Below are positions 1 through 13,722 of a stretch of 64,000 nt of DNA, in pieces. Below the pieces are notes generated by a model that worked only from the letters and a program-made list of their open reading frames with translations, was not told the origin of the DNA and did no database searches. A program made the translations under genes and the position numbers. Origin of the DNA: Taiwanofungus camphoratus. Its lineage: Eukaryota > Basidiomycota > Agaricomycetes > Polyporales > Taiwanofungaceae. The DNA is taken from NCBI GenBank assembly GCA_003999685.1, contig CP021227.1, forward strand, positions 372,001 through 436,000. The letters are read 5' to 3'. Every line of letters begins with the position of its first letter. Position 1 is the first letter of the stretch.

Positions 1-3000
1 ACCTCTGCGGATCTTATCCTGTCTTGTTACTGTGGTCCACTGACCTGCCCAGCCAGACTGCAGTTCCGACCGAGCCGAGCACCTAGAGGATCAGAAGGTA
101 CTACAGCCTCTGGCTGTAGTATTCGTTTGTTGAAGCGGAATGTTCTGGACGAAGGCCGATGGCTTCAGTATAATATCGGATGACACCACTGCGACCCAGG
201 AGACTGGTGGAAAATGAAGAAGACCTATTGGAAGTATATATTCAAAATGAATGCGAAGGCAGTCAGAGCCCGATGCCGGATATGTAAGCAGTTCCGCGTG
301 CCCAAACACAGGTATTTAGTCGAACAAGACTGGTGACTCCGTTTTGTTCTCATGCTATTCTCCCGTTACCCATGTACTGTCGGTCTACACACTCAGTGAT
401 ATAACAGTCAAATACACGTGTGCACAGCTCCCCTGAGGTTCACGTACACCTTCTCGACTTGCCCTTCTTGCAGTAACCCCAGATTCAGCTGGACTTCACC
501 CTCGACGAGCCCTCCGGTTATAAAGACGGGCTGAGGTACATGAAGGATGATACTTTGTTTGCTAGGCACAGCAACACATAATCAGTACGTGGGTAAGCGG
601 ATGTATGTGCTAGCGCAACCCACGGGAACAACACGGGCAGGCCCGTGGTCATTGCAGATTTCCTGTCCCTGTCCAAGTCTAACTGATGGGGAATGCACAC
701 ACAAGACATTCGAAACTACGACACCAAAGCTGAGCGACCAATCGTATCATCATGAAAACCCGCCGGCGCCGGGATCCGGTGAATGTTTTGTGACATACGT
801 ATGGTGTAAGGCTAGTAGGAATCCAGGATGCAAGAAGTTACAAAACTGTCACAAGTCACTTACATACACTTTGTCAGGAGGGCAGCCTTACGTTGCGTTG
901 GAATGCTCACACAACTCGGCCGCAAACATCTGACAGTAAGATCCTACCGAGCGCAAGTCTTATCTGTGCTGTAAACAAGGATGCCTCAGTCTGTCCCTAA
1001 CACTTCCGGCTACCTCCGACGACTGTACATCAACAACTTTTCGCACTCATACCTGTACGCGCTCCCGTTTGGTTCCGGACAACTCATGCCTTGTGGCTTA
1101 GCATAGACAAGCTTACTGCGATGCCTGCAATGACAGTGTTAACAGATCACACATGTTCTTCCTGAACTGCGCTCTTTATGGGTCCTTGTGGATTTATCCA
1201 TGTCGCGATTGTGTGAATACAAGCCCTCAAGCCGGAACGGTCCAAGCAGAAAGTCTAGGTGGTCATTGCTAGTACCAAGAGTCAGTATTTGTACGGTGCA
1301 GGGTTCCGAAAGCCGGAGTCCATCCTCTTCCCACTGAGCCACTGCAGATCTCGGACAAAATTACGTTAGGAACTCATCCACACGAACATTCTCATACTAA
1401 CCTATCCAGCCTGTTCTCCCAAGAGCAGAGATGAAGTCAAAAACAATTAATTCAGCTTCACCTTGCATTTACCCTGCACCAGATTGACATGATCGAGACA
1501 ACGCAGACAGAAGCCACGCCGAACAGCATTATTCTCGGTTCCAAATTGGACGGCACCGAGGTTCAAATATAGCATCCCCGTGAGCCTCTATAGAAAATGA
1601 AAGTCAGCCTTAGTCACCTTTCTGCTACCAAAATTGCATAACTTGACCAACTAGTCAAATTCCTTGCCTTTCAGTGGCTGAATATGAAGCAGTCAGTCAC
1701 AGGACAGTTGCACACCAGTCAACCTATGGTCAGCTTGTATGGCTAGTGCATGACTGCCCTGCAAATTTTGCACAAATGTTGACTACGCTTTTTTACAAGG
1801 CGTGAGCACTGTTGGATTAAACTTTGATCGGTGAGTCGCAGTGATCGTCAATCTACCAATGTTCAGCCCGAACAGGACGCAAGCCAGCAATGTGTGTGGG
1901 AAATGCCATCCGAATAGTGCTTCCGTTGTACTTCCGATATCACATTCTATTATTGCATGGAATGCACTTGACTCGTGCACCCTTCGGATGATAAAGGGAC
2001 CTCTTTACGAGAGCCGACAAAGGTGAGTCCGTTGAGAATTTTGAAGACAGTCCTGGCGACACTTAGCTGGTAAGATGTATTCGATGCAGGACTCGGACAA
2101 AAGATCTCATACCTTCAGAAATGGAACTAGTAGGTCTTGTTCGCAGTGCGTACCTTGCTTAAGATAAGATAGAAGTTGAAACACCATGAAGCTTGACCAA
2201 CGGCCCGTTAGTCCACAACAAATGGGTTGCGGAATATGTGAGCTTCTCGGGTAGCATACCCCTCAACTTCGATCGCAACATATCAGCACCTTTCGAACAC
2301 CCTTCTCTCGAGACAGCAAACTCGGAGATCTATGAATGTATACTGGAAGTTTCTGCGCGACGGCCGCCGTGAGAATATTCGCACACCGACTCCATCTTCG
2401 TGAACCCACACGGCCCGGCGGGACTTCTACGTCGCTGAAAACTGTAGACTCAAAAGGGCGGAAGCTAATATCACGCTGACAATAGGCTCCCATACTGGCA
2501 TCACGTTTAGATTAAGACGGCTTGAGGCGTTGGTAGGCGTCCATATCCATGGAAAGAAGCAGAGACTCCAAAGCTGTCCGCGACATGCAGAACGAAATAC
2601 GACCATATAATCACGGAGGGGATCCTATGAGGATAGAGTACACATGTATCGGAATTAGGACAAAGAGCTCGCACAAAGATAGACAGCAACACTCAGCGTC
2701 CTAGGTTTTAAATTGAACCCAAAATCTAGGACACCATTGATGAATATCCAAAGACCTGTAGCCTGAGAAAAGCGCCAGACATATCACTACTAGTTACCCC
2801 AGATGACATCCTAATACGAGCTAGAAAGATGCAAGTATGAAATACGTTCCAAAAATCATAGGTACAGTCTTACGGTCGTCCCGTCCGGGTGTTGCCCTGA
2901 ATGATTTTCTAGACACACAGTTGAAGACTCAATGAAGATGCCCCCTAATGGCGAATTGTCCTCCACACGAGGTGTCGTAGGTATCCGACCGGAGCCTAAT

Positions 3001-5112
3001 CGGATGAGGACATGTGCACTCAAACTGAGAGAACCGCCAAAATGAACTTGAAGGTGTAAGCGATACTGAAAAAGATCACTGGCCACAGACACCAAGAATC
3101 AAATACGATCATGCACATCATTCTTGATAGTTGTCGAATTAGACGTAGGTGTGCATTTCAGCATAAGGTTTCCATTAAATGTGGATTCCTGCTTCAACCT
3201 CCCCTGGGTTCGGTTAGGTTGAGAGGAAATCCATTTCCTCTCAGACGTCCAATAGACAACGTCTTCACTGGAACCGGATCCTCATAAGCCACCGAGGGAA
3301 GCCACCTTCTGGCTTGATGTCACATGCCGCCGGTGAGCTTGGATGTATACGTAACGTTTGAGTTCTAGATGAACCTCTCCTGGATGAAATGGAGGTGTAG
3401 GCTATGCAGGTTGCCGGTTATTTCGGTTTACGGTTTCCTGATTGTCTCAACGGTGGTGGCGAACGGTATCGGCGTAAAGATAGGGAACACGGTTAATGAA
3501 GGATACTCGAACTGCCGCAAATCAGTGAATAGCAAAGTATGAAATTTAATGCTTGTCTGGACACAATTCTCGTACTTGCCTTCAGTGTGACATCTGCATG
3601 ACTACCCCAAATACCTCCACGAACTATGTTATTCTTGATTACGCGCCGTCCCAGTCGGTGTGCAAAGCGGCTCGCAGACAGCACTCAGTAGTATCAGCAG
3701 GCACAACAGTAAGTGGGATCCTAGTTGTCTTATTCATGCGCAGTATGTCCGAGCGAAACACCGACCGCTTCAAGATCATATCTGATGACGACACTGAAAT
3801 GAGAGCGACTGCAGCTAAAGGGAGACAGGAGGTCGGCTGGAAGCGTAAATCGAAAGCCAAGTTCGAGGAAGCCGGATGGAGAATAAGCAGCCCCTCGCGT
3901 CCATAGAGAAGTCTTATCTCGGACAAAAATCGATTCCTCTGCGACAGTGGAATTATTTTGGCGGATCTGCTTAGGCGTCATAACGCAATTCAGATTCGGC
4001 AATTGTGTTATGAGAAGTATAAGCATACGTTCGCACAGAACCTTTGAGCTTCACATGAACCTCTTCGATCTGTTCCTCCTGGAGCAGCGGGAAGTCAAGC
4101 TCGACACAACCAACACCACCTATGGTCTCTCCATGACGTAGAGAGTAATAGATTGTTTACGGCTCATGGCAGATAGCGGAAAACGGTGAAGTAATGCATG
4201 GTGACGAGCTTCATCCCGCTCACGAGTTCCATACTTATAATCAACGCGCAGCACGCTATTCGATCTGGAGTCATGTATTGCCTCATAGACATATTGAGCG
4301 GATAGTCTGGCAGGCGGACTGATGAATGGTCTTTAGCTCCGTCCGCGCGAATGGTATCATGCATGAGCACTGCTTGCTGGGTTTGCTGCTGGCTTGTCCC
4401 GGGCATGCATGAATGTTATTTGGAATAGACACATGAGAAAAATAACGAAATGTGAAGATGAGTTACAGTAGACGTCATGAGGTCGACAATAGAGTCGGAG
4501 TACTAAAGGTTAAGCTATCCAGGGACGTCATTGAAATGGCAACCCGGTCGGAGTTTAGTCGTATAACACGTCATTTTGATTGTTGGCTTCTCGGGGCTTG
4601 AAATGTTTTCCCAAGACCCCAGATAAGCTCTGGTACGGAAATTAGAAGTCCCGCACAAAGTGAGACTACAGTAACCCGAGGTTATACTCCATTGAAAACG
4701 CGTACATGTGAATTGGCCCGCATACTATATCCATGTGGGCATGTGGTCATGGCATAATCGAAAGTGTTAGTTTTATGAGGCAAGGACACATTTTACCGGA
4801 CCCCAGGGTCCTGCATATTCTTCCGTTAGCGATCCGTCCTCCGAGGCCGAAGCGAGCCTACTACAGATTCCGACACTCCGGAGAGACGGCCCCAAACTGC
4901 GATGGCCAGATGACTTGGTAAAATCTCTTCAGATACATACGGCATCACTGATACTCTTCGCCTTTCCCCCCACTTGCTGCGACCTGTAGTATAGGACACG
5001 AATATCACTCAAACCATTAGTCTTATCCTATCAGTGATAATCATCAGTTGAGTCGCTTCCCATTCAACTATTTGGTTGTTTCGCTAGATGTTGGTCGCTG
5101 TCCAGGATACCC
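1..5112. other. Gene-poor stretch with degenerate duplicated block
   Basis: No coding region of convincing length or family is visible in these five kilobases on either strand; open frames are short and overlap one another. Two parts look related to each other: about 100-540 and about 3,690-4,130. For example, the text around 160-200 (gcttcagtataatatcggat) parallels 3,768-3,800 (gcttcaagatcatatctgat), and 420-470 parallels 4,030-4,085. I read this as an old tandem or segmental duplication of a now decayed gene whose family I cannot name. Seen: the local similarities. Inferred: that they descend from one gene. Confidence 0.4.
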
Positions 5113-7182
5113 ATGAGTCTAAGGTCTCCCCAGCGCACAGAGATCAAAGGGATCATTGACGCGCTAGGCCGACAGGCCATAGAGCTCCAGCAGCAGCGCG
5201 GTCTCCTCATACGTTTGATACAGGCTGATTTGAATTATACGGTGAGTTCTGTAGAATTTGGCGGGGGATTCAGATCATGGTCTTGAGGATGGCGCCGATG
5301 GGACATGGACACATTGTTTGAAGTCAAGTATTGGTGGTAATCTTCGTAAATATGGTCACTGAGATGTTCCGAGGGCTCGTCACGCATGACCTGGTTGAGA
5401 AAGCGCCTATACTAGAGTTTGGCGACTAGTCTTCGAGAGACCTGTGACAACCAAGTTCCACCCAGTTTATATTCTGTCAGTGTTCTTGGTCCAACTTCAC
5501 CTACAATCTTGGATCGTCAACCGTCTAATAACTAGGCACATGTCGTATACAGAAGCGACCGCTGTATATTCGCTGCGGCGGTACTTTTGCTGACACTAAA
5601 CAGCAGCTCTCGTGTGCGACAGCCGTACGGTTTTGGTCTCATCATCGCATCCTTCTTCCCAGTATTCATTCTATTTATTGCGTTATCGCAATCATTGGTG
5701 ATATATGTTACTGATACCTCAGTTCCTCAGGATCATGCACTGCATATTCCTCCCCACATATCGGATGGCATCCTCCCGAGCTCGTATTGGACTCGTCGTG
5801 TGAAGTACGAGAGAGGGCACCATTACAGCGACGCTGTCAACAATTTGATACATCGCGTGCAACTCATTGAAGCGTCGCTTGCGCGTATCAAGGAGAAGAC
5901 GGCAGAGCTCCTGATGCTCATCTCACCCGTGGAGTGTCTCCCCGCCGAGATTCTCGTCATGGTATTTCAGGCGGGAAGCAAGATGGAGACGAATGTGGGC
6001 CTGCCGTTCGCGATGCTAGTCGCCTCCGTCTCGCGTCGTTGGCGAGATGTCGCACTCAACACACCTACTATTTGGACCAACTTGCAAATCTCCCTGGGAA
6101 AGCCCCGTAGATGGGTTACCCTCGCCCTCGATCGGTCCCAGAACCGGTTGCTCGACATTACCATAGACGGGCGCGCCAGTTGTACACCAAGCACGATAGC
6201 AGTCGTCTCGTACATGTCTCTCGTGTGCCTCCACATGCACCGCTGGCGGCGATTCAATCTCATCGCTCATCACCGGGACGTCGTGCTTGCTGTCAGCGAA
6301 GTGCTCGCAGACGCGCAGTCACCTTCGCTCCAAGACCTGCGTCTGTCTCTCACCGGAAGTGGCCCCGCAGGGAATCAGGAAGTCGCTGTCCCACGCATCC
6401 TCGAGGGTGGTGTCCCGTCGCTTGTGTCTGTTCGTTTCGACAGTGTGGCGTTGCCTTGGCGCAACCCTCCCTTGACCGGACTTTCGACTCTCGATATCCG
6501 TTGGCTGTGGAACCGTACCAGATTGGCATATTCGCAGTTCCGCGATTTGCTCGCGGCCTCACCTGCGCTCACGAAGCTGATCCTACGCGGGAAGCATGTC
6601 GAACTACGCCCTGGCTCGGAATACGAACCTATATGTCTACCGGCGCTCCGCTATCTGGAGCTGTCGGGTGACAACGTTTGCCGCATGTGTTCACTCCTGA
6701 TCACGCCTGCCCTCGAAACGCTTACCCTTGTGAACGTCGATGAAAGTGAATTCCGCGAATTTGTTGGCTGGCTGCCGTTTGCTGGTCCGCGGTATGGAGC
6801 ACTGCAGTCCCTATCCTTTGTCAATGTGGCTACATGTACTCTTACTGGCGAATTCACCTCGGCGTTTTCTACCATCACCCAGCTCTCAATTGTCAATTCC
6901 AACGCGGACCAGTTCCTTGAATTACTGCGCACGAAGCAGTCAGATAGGGATGCTTGTATCACTCCTGGCATGCTCATTTGGCCCCGCTTGAAGCATATCA
7001 CGTTGCTCGATGATGCGAATTATGATAAACTATATGGCATGGTGGCAGAGCGCGCGGCAATGAGCACACCGCTACAGCGACTGATTTTACATGCGCCCTA
7101 TACCCATAACACGCCTCTGATGGCGCCGCTTATGCAGTATGTGAAGATAGACGGTGTAACCTACCTCGATCGAGATCCATAA
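5113..7182 (+). CDS. F-box-like protein, two exons
   Basis: A probable substrate-recruiting subunit of SCF ubiquitin ligases. Exon 1 is 5113-5241 (43 codons, Gln-rich helical start) and ends at a perfect GTGAGT donor in phase 0. The main exon starts near 5731 after a CAG acceptor, also phase 0, and runs to the stop at 7182, giving about 526 residues. The F-box-like core is the segment SPVECLPAEILVMVFQAG followed by ASVSRRWRDVALNTPTIWTN, the layout seen in the large basidiomycete F-box family. The rest is an irregular leucine-rich region, as expected for substrate binding. The intron of about 490 nt is long for this genome, so another small exon inside it is possible. Target and function are unknown. 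It faces the GH5 gene tail to tail. Confidence 0.75.
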
Positions 7183-7324
7183 CGCGGACAACAGCCATTA
7201 ACACACTTCATTGATTGTATGTATGGGTCCTACTCCCCATTCGCCGTATCTTACTGCATCCTATTTCACATCAAGGTAGATGTCAATCTTGAAGTAGTAC
7301 AGCCACCAATCGTAACCGGAACTT

Positions 7325-9420
7325 TCAACAGTACATACGGTCAAAATCGTCTCGCGCAGCTGCTACACCCTGCAAAAATCCATGTTCTATCCGAAACCGC
7401 CAGCGATCGATGATCAAGCACATAAGTTGCCATAATTTAACAAGGCAATTGAGACGCTTACCGAATTCCCACATGTTTCCGCTTCCTCTATTCCTCGCGT
7501 GTTCCTGTGCCCTTCTTTTCGACCATGGGCCTTTGTATCCCAGTTCTGGGACAGAGGCGGAACGCGCGTGGCTGGCTTCGGAATAGAACAACCATGCGTC
7601 ATCCCATCCTTTGAGAAAACCCTCGCTAAACCGCCAGTGCTCGTAATGGCCAGGATATTGATCCCAATAGGATGAATGTTCATCTGAAGGTTGCAAAATT
7701 AAGATTGCTGTGATCATATGTGATGGCCCTAGATGCTTACTGAATGCTTTGTCTCTGGCTGCATCTCTCCTAGCCTCACCTGACGCATCTTGCACTATCG
7801 GCCCTTCCTTTTTCAACCCCACCCATGCGGGAAACACCCCTGCTTCTACGGCATCCCTTAATGACCAGCCTTTGTCACCTCCGTATTGTTTCTTATATGT
7901 CCAAAAGAACCATCCTGCACAGTAGCGATCGTATAGTTGCATCTGCGCTTCTAGATATTCCCTCCTGGCCTGGTCCTCGTTGTCTACGCCTTGCAATGAG
8001 CCCGGGTTGAGTCCTCCGGACCACTCTCCAACGATCAGCCCACAACCCGCAGCCTCCAGCTTTTGGGAGACACGGGCAAACATCTGCGGGGCCCATTGAT
8101 TGGGATCACTGATGGACCATGTATGTTGCCCCACGATCGTGGAGGTATCTTGGGGAGTAAAGCAGCGGTACAGATGGTGATCGAGGACAGCGAATTGGAC
8201 GCCTGAGCCGCTTAAGAAATCCGCGTACTGATCGGTCATCCAAACGTCACCGATGTAGAGCGGCACATCGGGATCGATCGCCCGCAGTGCGCGGAACGCT
8301 TCAAGGTACCATTTCTCGAGAGTTTGGTTGTGGGACTGCGGTTGCGGCTCGTTAAGCAGCTCTATGCCAACGAGGTTGTTCAGAGGCGGACTCTGCGAGC
8401 GGGCGAAGGCCGTGAGGTGAGAAAGGAGCGTGGAGAGAATGCGAAGCGTGTGTTCCATATTGTATCGATTAGTAAAGAAGGATGGATTGGGGGAGGATGT
8501 GCCGGAGTGCGAATCCACATTTTGCTTGCCAGGGGCAGCATGGAGATCTGTAATGCTCGGTGAGTATCAGATCTTCGGAGGCAGGACAAAGACACACCGA
8601 TGAGCACGCCCAGGCCATATTTTTGAGCGGTAGCGAGCGCCTTCGTGATTCTATTCCATGCGCCTTGGTAGACATGTCCGAGTTCCGCAAAGTCGGTACC
8701 CTGCAGAACGCTGGTATCGGCCCCACAGATGTGATAATAGCCTATCTGTTTGCAGTGACAATCATAGCAGTGTTAGTGTGTTGCGTGATGTGTGGAAAGC
8801 GTGCGACAGGTCTGATATGCTAATCGGATAAGTCCAACAGGCGATACTGCTGGCTTCAGCCCGATACGTAGGTTTCGCGTCCGTGCATTATCCAAAATTC
8901 CGGAGAACCATATGCTCTCGAAGTCAGCGAGTACATCGCGTTCCCCACGTACTGTGAGACACCCAGTCCATGCATCTACGGTACCCGCGAAGGATAACGA
9001 TATACAAATAGTAAGACGTACCGGGATGCGAACAGTGTTGATACCCCTCTCAGCGATCCAAGTCCAGTCTTGTTCCGTGATCCATGTGTCCCAATGCTGC
9101 TCCAACACTTCTTTCGCGTGGGGACCGCGGGCAATATCCAGATCGCTCTGAGCTGGCCCATCGGCGAACCGAAACGGGGTTTCTGCGATCCAGCGTTCAA
9201 GGACAAACCATGACCCTGCGAGATTGTAGAATGCACAGTGCGCCCAAAGAAAACATCATGAGTCAAACTGCATACCGAGATTAACACCGTATTGCTTGCG
9301 GTAGCGATATAAGTCCTTTTCGGTTGGGAATGGGGCGCCCAATGGTACTGAAGGAACGCGTGTTTGAGCCTGCTGTTGAGGACTCAGATGATGTTTCAAG
9401 AAATTCGACAGATTATGCAT
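7325..9420 (-). CDS. GH5 glucan 1,3-beta-glucosidase-like enzyme
   Basis: A glycoside hydrolase family 5 protein of the exo-beta-1,3-glucanase type, expected to trim beta-glucans of the fungal wall or substrate. Six exons join in phase: 9420-9276, 9215-9022, 8745-8598, 8547-7741, 7683-7462, 7386-7325 (1,578 nt, 525 aa). The N-terminal part has GVNLGSWFVLERWI and WTWIAERGINTVRIP followed directly by IGYYHICGAD, the usual order in this family. The acid/base glutamate lies in ELLNEP and the nucleophile in VGEWSGG. WFFWTYKKQYGGDKGWSLRD near the end is also typical. No signal peptide is evident at the N-terminus (MHNLSNFLKHHL), so an intracellular or unconventionally exported enzyme is possible. 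The intron at 8746-9021 is unusually long. All catalytic elements look intact. Confidence 0.88.
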
Positions 9421-12400
9421 GATCAGTTAGTTGCACTAGTGCTGATCAGAGCGCGTACATAGAGTCGTGTACTCTCGGACTAATGACGTCGACGGATCGC
9501 GGAGTCCAACAAAGGGAGGGTCTATCACCTGACGATGGGTGACGGTCATATGATAGGAGGTTGAACAAAGTATGCATGATCCTCGGTTTGATCTCGCTGG
9601 GTCTCAACAGAGATTTCTGCAGTCACATCGATGCTGGATCGTCAAGGCCGTAAGATTCAATGCGTTGAAGAGCCTTACTCGGCTAACTTTTCCATTTCGA
9701 CGAGCGACCAAGAAAAGTATTGCATTAAAAAAGGCATTTTCTTCCAGGAGGATGCACCATTACAGGTCCTTGTAAGCTTTGAGGAAGATGACGGTGTAAG
9801 CTGTACTGACATCCAGTGGAATAATGTTGGGTAACTTTACCCATCATGTTGTTAGCATGCCTGCCTACAGTATCGGTATACGTTGTGCCATCAGAATGCC
9901 CTGCTTTTACGCAGTCTTTCAAGATAAAAGAGAGGATACTTATGATATTATTCCTGGCCGCATTGCTCCATCACAAGTGACAAGTGTGGTGACAACTATG
10001 TATTGAAACCCAGCCAGCTATTTGCCATGCGGATTCCAGGCAGACCTTCCAGCAGTGAATGTACAGCCAATATTTTACATTTGCGCGGTTCATGAAAGGG
10101 ATTTCTAAGCATTTGTATAGAAACTTTACAAAGACCTGAAGGTTTTCGAACCTGAAACTTCGAGGCGACGGTGCAAACCCCGCGGCGCGCCTCATCACAC
10201 AGCCCGGCGTGGGAGTGCTTTGTCACCATGACTACTTACATCCTAGGAAACCATGCCTATAGCGGAGTCGACGTTCCTGCGTTGACGTTGTCCTCGCAGT
10301 TTGTTCTGTCGACGGCTGTGAGGTGTAACTTCTTATGAGTGGTGGCCGTCGTTGTCTGCAGCGGAGTATCGGGATAAAAGTGAGTACAAACCTTTGCATT
10401 TGACCTGCTCATCAAGTTTTGAGTCCGCTGACGAGTTTTGTGCGCAAGAAGTTACGTCGAGCTTGTCAATTGCACAGTTGCCTAGGATGACAGTCTCATT
10501 CTGGATCTTCTTTGCGCACTTATTTCCCAGTCTGATTCGTAAGTCGCTAAGTAAACTTTGTGTACGGATGTCACTTGCAATTGGGCAAAGCCAAATCATC
10601 GGCTAGCAGCCCTCCGTAACGCGATTTCTGACGAGCGCACCTGCGGTGTATCACAGTAGCTACATGGATGTGTGCCCTCACCACCTCCGATACGATTACA
10701 GCCGCTAACATTGCTGCGAGCTTTCTCAAGGGGCGTGAGTGACATCGCTGGTGCACAATTGGCACATCTCGTCCAAGGTTTGTTGAAAGTGTTTGGCGTC
10801 CTTTGCCGATAATTCATGGACCTCATTCAGGCTTAATCTGACCTTCTAAAGGTGAGCATTAGCCGTGTTACTGTATTCCATTCTGCCTTGAGGCGAGAGC
10901 TTGATGTGTCTGGGTCTTGCTTTGCTTCCTTACAGCTTTCGACAATGATATGGCCGTCTCGGGCGTAAGTATCACGAACCTTTTTCCGGTTTGATCTTCT
11001 TGCTTCTTCTGGTCATATGTACACTTATTTTGCTACCATTCTCTGCCAGACCTTTACTCAGGCTGTCACTCTTTATTGAGTATATTGGTCGATCAGGACC
11101 ACAGAATTCTCAAATGCTCATAGCGTCTTAGCATTCAATCCAAAGCATCCGTTGGGTGTCGCACATTGTCTAAACCCGGTGCCATTGCATGTGGTTCTGG
11201 GTTTGCATTTTTCAAGTTCCAGTAAAATGAGTCGCCAGCGTGTGGAGGTTGTTCGAAGATGGTATGGTTTTCTTCGGATGAACTGGGGGCCGATGCGTAT
11301 TAACGATGTTGTGACTCTCAGATCACACCAGACAACCGAGTGTTTTCGACTGTTGCCTACGTTTATGCCATCGTTGTAGAAGAACTCACTTGAACCAGCA
11401 TTTATGAAATATGTTAGTCGCATTCTTGCCATCCTCCTCTCGTAGTAAAGTCGTCAGCGGGTAGACAGGAGCTCCACCTGTTTCCAGCGGAAGTGAGGCA
11501 GTTCACAAGGTCGCTGCTAACTGTAGGTCATTTGATGCATTTATCAACTCGCCCGCTCAGCTATAGTGGCTAGACCGCGATTGAATCATGGAGCTCGGTC
11601 AGTAGTATAAGCCCAATTGGTTACTTGTTCACGGTAAGGAACCTCGGAATGCGATGCATGTCCATCTTGACCTCGTTGTCAGTTAATTCGCTGCCGTATC
11701 CATCATTTCGTCCGTACCTCGTTTGTGGGGCTCTCGTAAACTCTAGAGCCTCGAACTTGCTTCCGGTCTTTCTAGCCCCACAGGGACATGGCTTGCCGGC
11801 GCCTGTGCTAACTGGTGGGCTGCCTCGTCGCCGCCCTAGCCGTTATGACATTTGAGGTCGTTTCGAGATATCGCGGCTCTGCTACCGCGTGCAACAATCT
11901 CGAAACTGGTTCTTTCCATCTCTCCATATTTGGAACGGCTACTAGTTTCCCATTTCTTATTCCTCGAATTATGGTATGTGATCCTTACTTGTATTATCAC
12001 ACGACACCTGGGGACCTTCTTGTTTCAGAGAGATGCGCTCTCTGATAGGATTTCAAGATCACTTTTTTATTGAACGTTGGACCGGTTGGTGTCAATGTCC
12101 GCACATGCTTCTTGACCAACCTGAAAACCACCAATGTCGCCTGCATGTCGAGAGAACTATGGCATCTGGACAATGGGTCGGCTCGTGGACATGGATCATG
12201 CTTCGTGGCTTCTGGCCTGGGTCATTCACATGCACTCTTCCACCACGTTTTATCGGCGTAAGTATTACCTGTTGCTGTTGTGGTCACTGGACCGATCGAT
12301 TCCAGCCTAGGTGGCATAGCCTATGGTGCTATAGGTGTCCGCGTCCACTCACCCTAAAGATATAGCTCCAAGGCTGGTGAAGCTTTCGAGGCTGTGCCAG

Positions 12401-13722
12401 CACATACACTGCAATGTCCTTGATTATCTCGACAGAAGGAGACTTCTAATCGAAATTTGGTAAATTTGTCGAATGTCATACTGGTATCACTTCTCTTTCC
12501 TCCGAGGAGCCACGTTTCGCTATCTTCTGTGATGCAGTCGCCCTCGATGCAGTCTTTGTCCTTCCCTTTAGCTCACTACTTGCGGAGTACTGACGTTCAC
12601 TTCTGGCGATGCAGCATACCGTCGGCGATGCACTGGCTAAGCTACCATCCTGTGTTGACTAACGAGATCTGGCAATCTGTATCTCATTTGTGTGATGCCC
12701 GATTCAAGGGTGACGATCTTCACTGAGTCTGGACCTATGATACATCATTCATTTGGGCATGAGAATTTGCAACTTCCTTCTCATCGGAAGGAGCTTCCGA
12801 TCTCCTCGTATGACTCTGCAGTCTCTGATGTCCTTGACCGTTCTTACCGGTTGTCTTCTTCGCCCTAGGCCTACGCATTGCTACATACTCTTACCGTCTA
12901 TGATCTTACCATTTCCCTGCCCAGCATATCTGGCAACTGCGCGACTTATCAGCTTTCAAAAAAGTACTTGGTCTTGCGAGTTGATTGGTGCGAAGGACAT
13001 GATGTACAGCTTCGAAACCTGGATTCCTCGTTCTGTTGCAGGAGGTAGAGCGACCCCGCGTCGGTAAGGTCTGTATAAGGTACCGCGCGCTTGTCGCGCC
13101 GGCCCTAAAATGGCCAACCATGCCTCTTACACGCGGCAACCTCAGGTTTCTGGAAATCAAAGTTCGCGATCCAATGCCTGCAGCTTGCCGTTCTGCACCG
13201 CCAATCACATTTCTTTTACCCATTTTCTTACATCAATTCTAGTCGGAAATGCTCACCTGCTAGGTGTTGTCGTGTTCTAATTGGCCTAGCCTCACTGATC
13301 GCTAAAGGGAGATCGTAAAACCTGACCATATCACGGAGTTTACGGAGTGAGCCAAGGCTTGTCAAACAGCCGCTGTATTTCACAGGTCTGGATTTGGACA
13401 GCGAAGATTGATCTAGGCTCATGCACACGTCCTTTCATTATTCTGGGGGTGTTTTCTGACAATTATTCGCGGTAGAACGAGTCCAGATCGGGGATGTTCA
13501 AGAGTCGTGTTCCTGTGTCTGCCAAAATGGAGGGAGCCATGGTTCTTTCCTCGATGCCTTATAAAGGCTCGGGGTTCTTTCCCCAGTCCTGTGGAGTAGG
13601 ATCATCCTGTCTGGGTTACTGGAACTCTGCGGCCGCCTCTCTGCTACTTGTGTATAGTTCTTATACTCAACTGCAAGTTCTATCTTTCAGTTCCAGGTTG
13701 CACCTCCGGTCAAAAAAGTGCC
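9421..13722. other. No defensible gene; weak F-box-like traces
   Basis: Four kilobases between the GH5 start and the first DUF6699 gene. The plus strand has many short frames between about 10,600 and 13,430 with scattered leucine-rich fragments, such as one around 13,280-13,420, that recall the tail of decayed basidiomycete F-box genes. No F-box core, no continuous set of exons and no start could be supported. I would treat it as intergenic DNA with possible gene debris. The part just before 13,723 should contain the promoter of the DUF6699 gene, but no clear TATA element was recognised. Confidence 0.35.
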
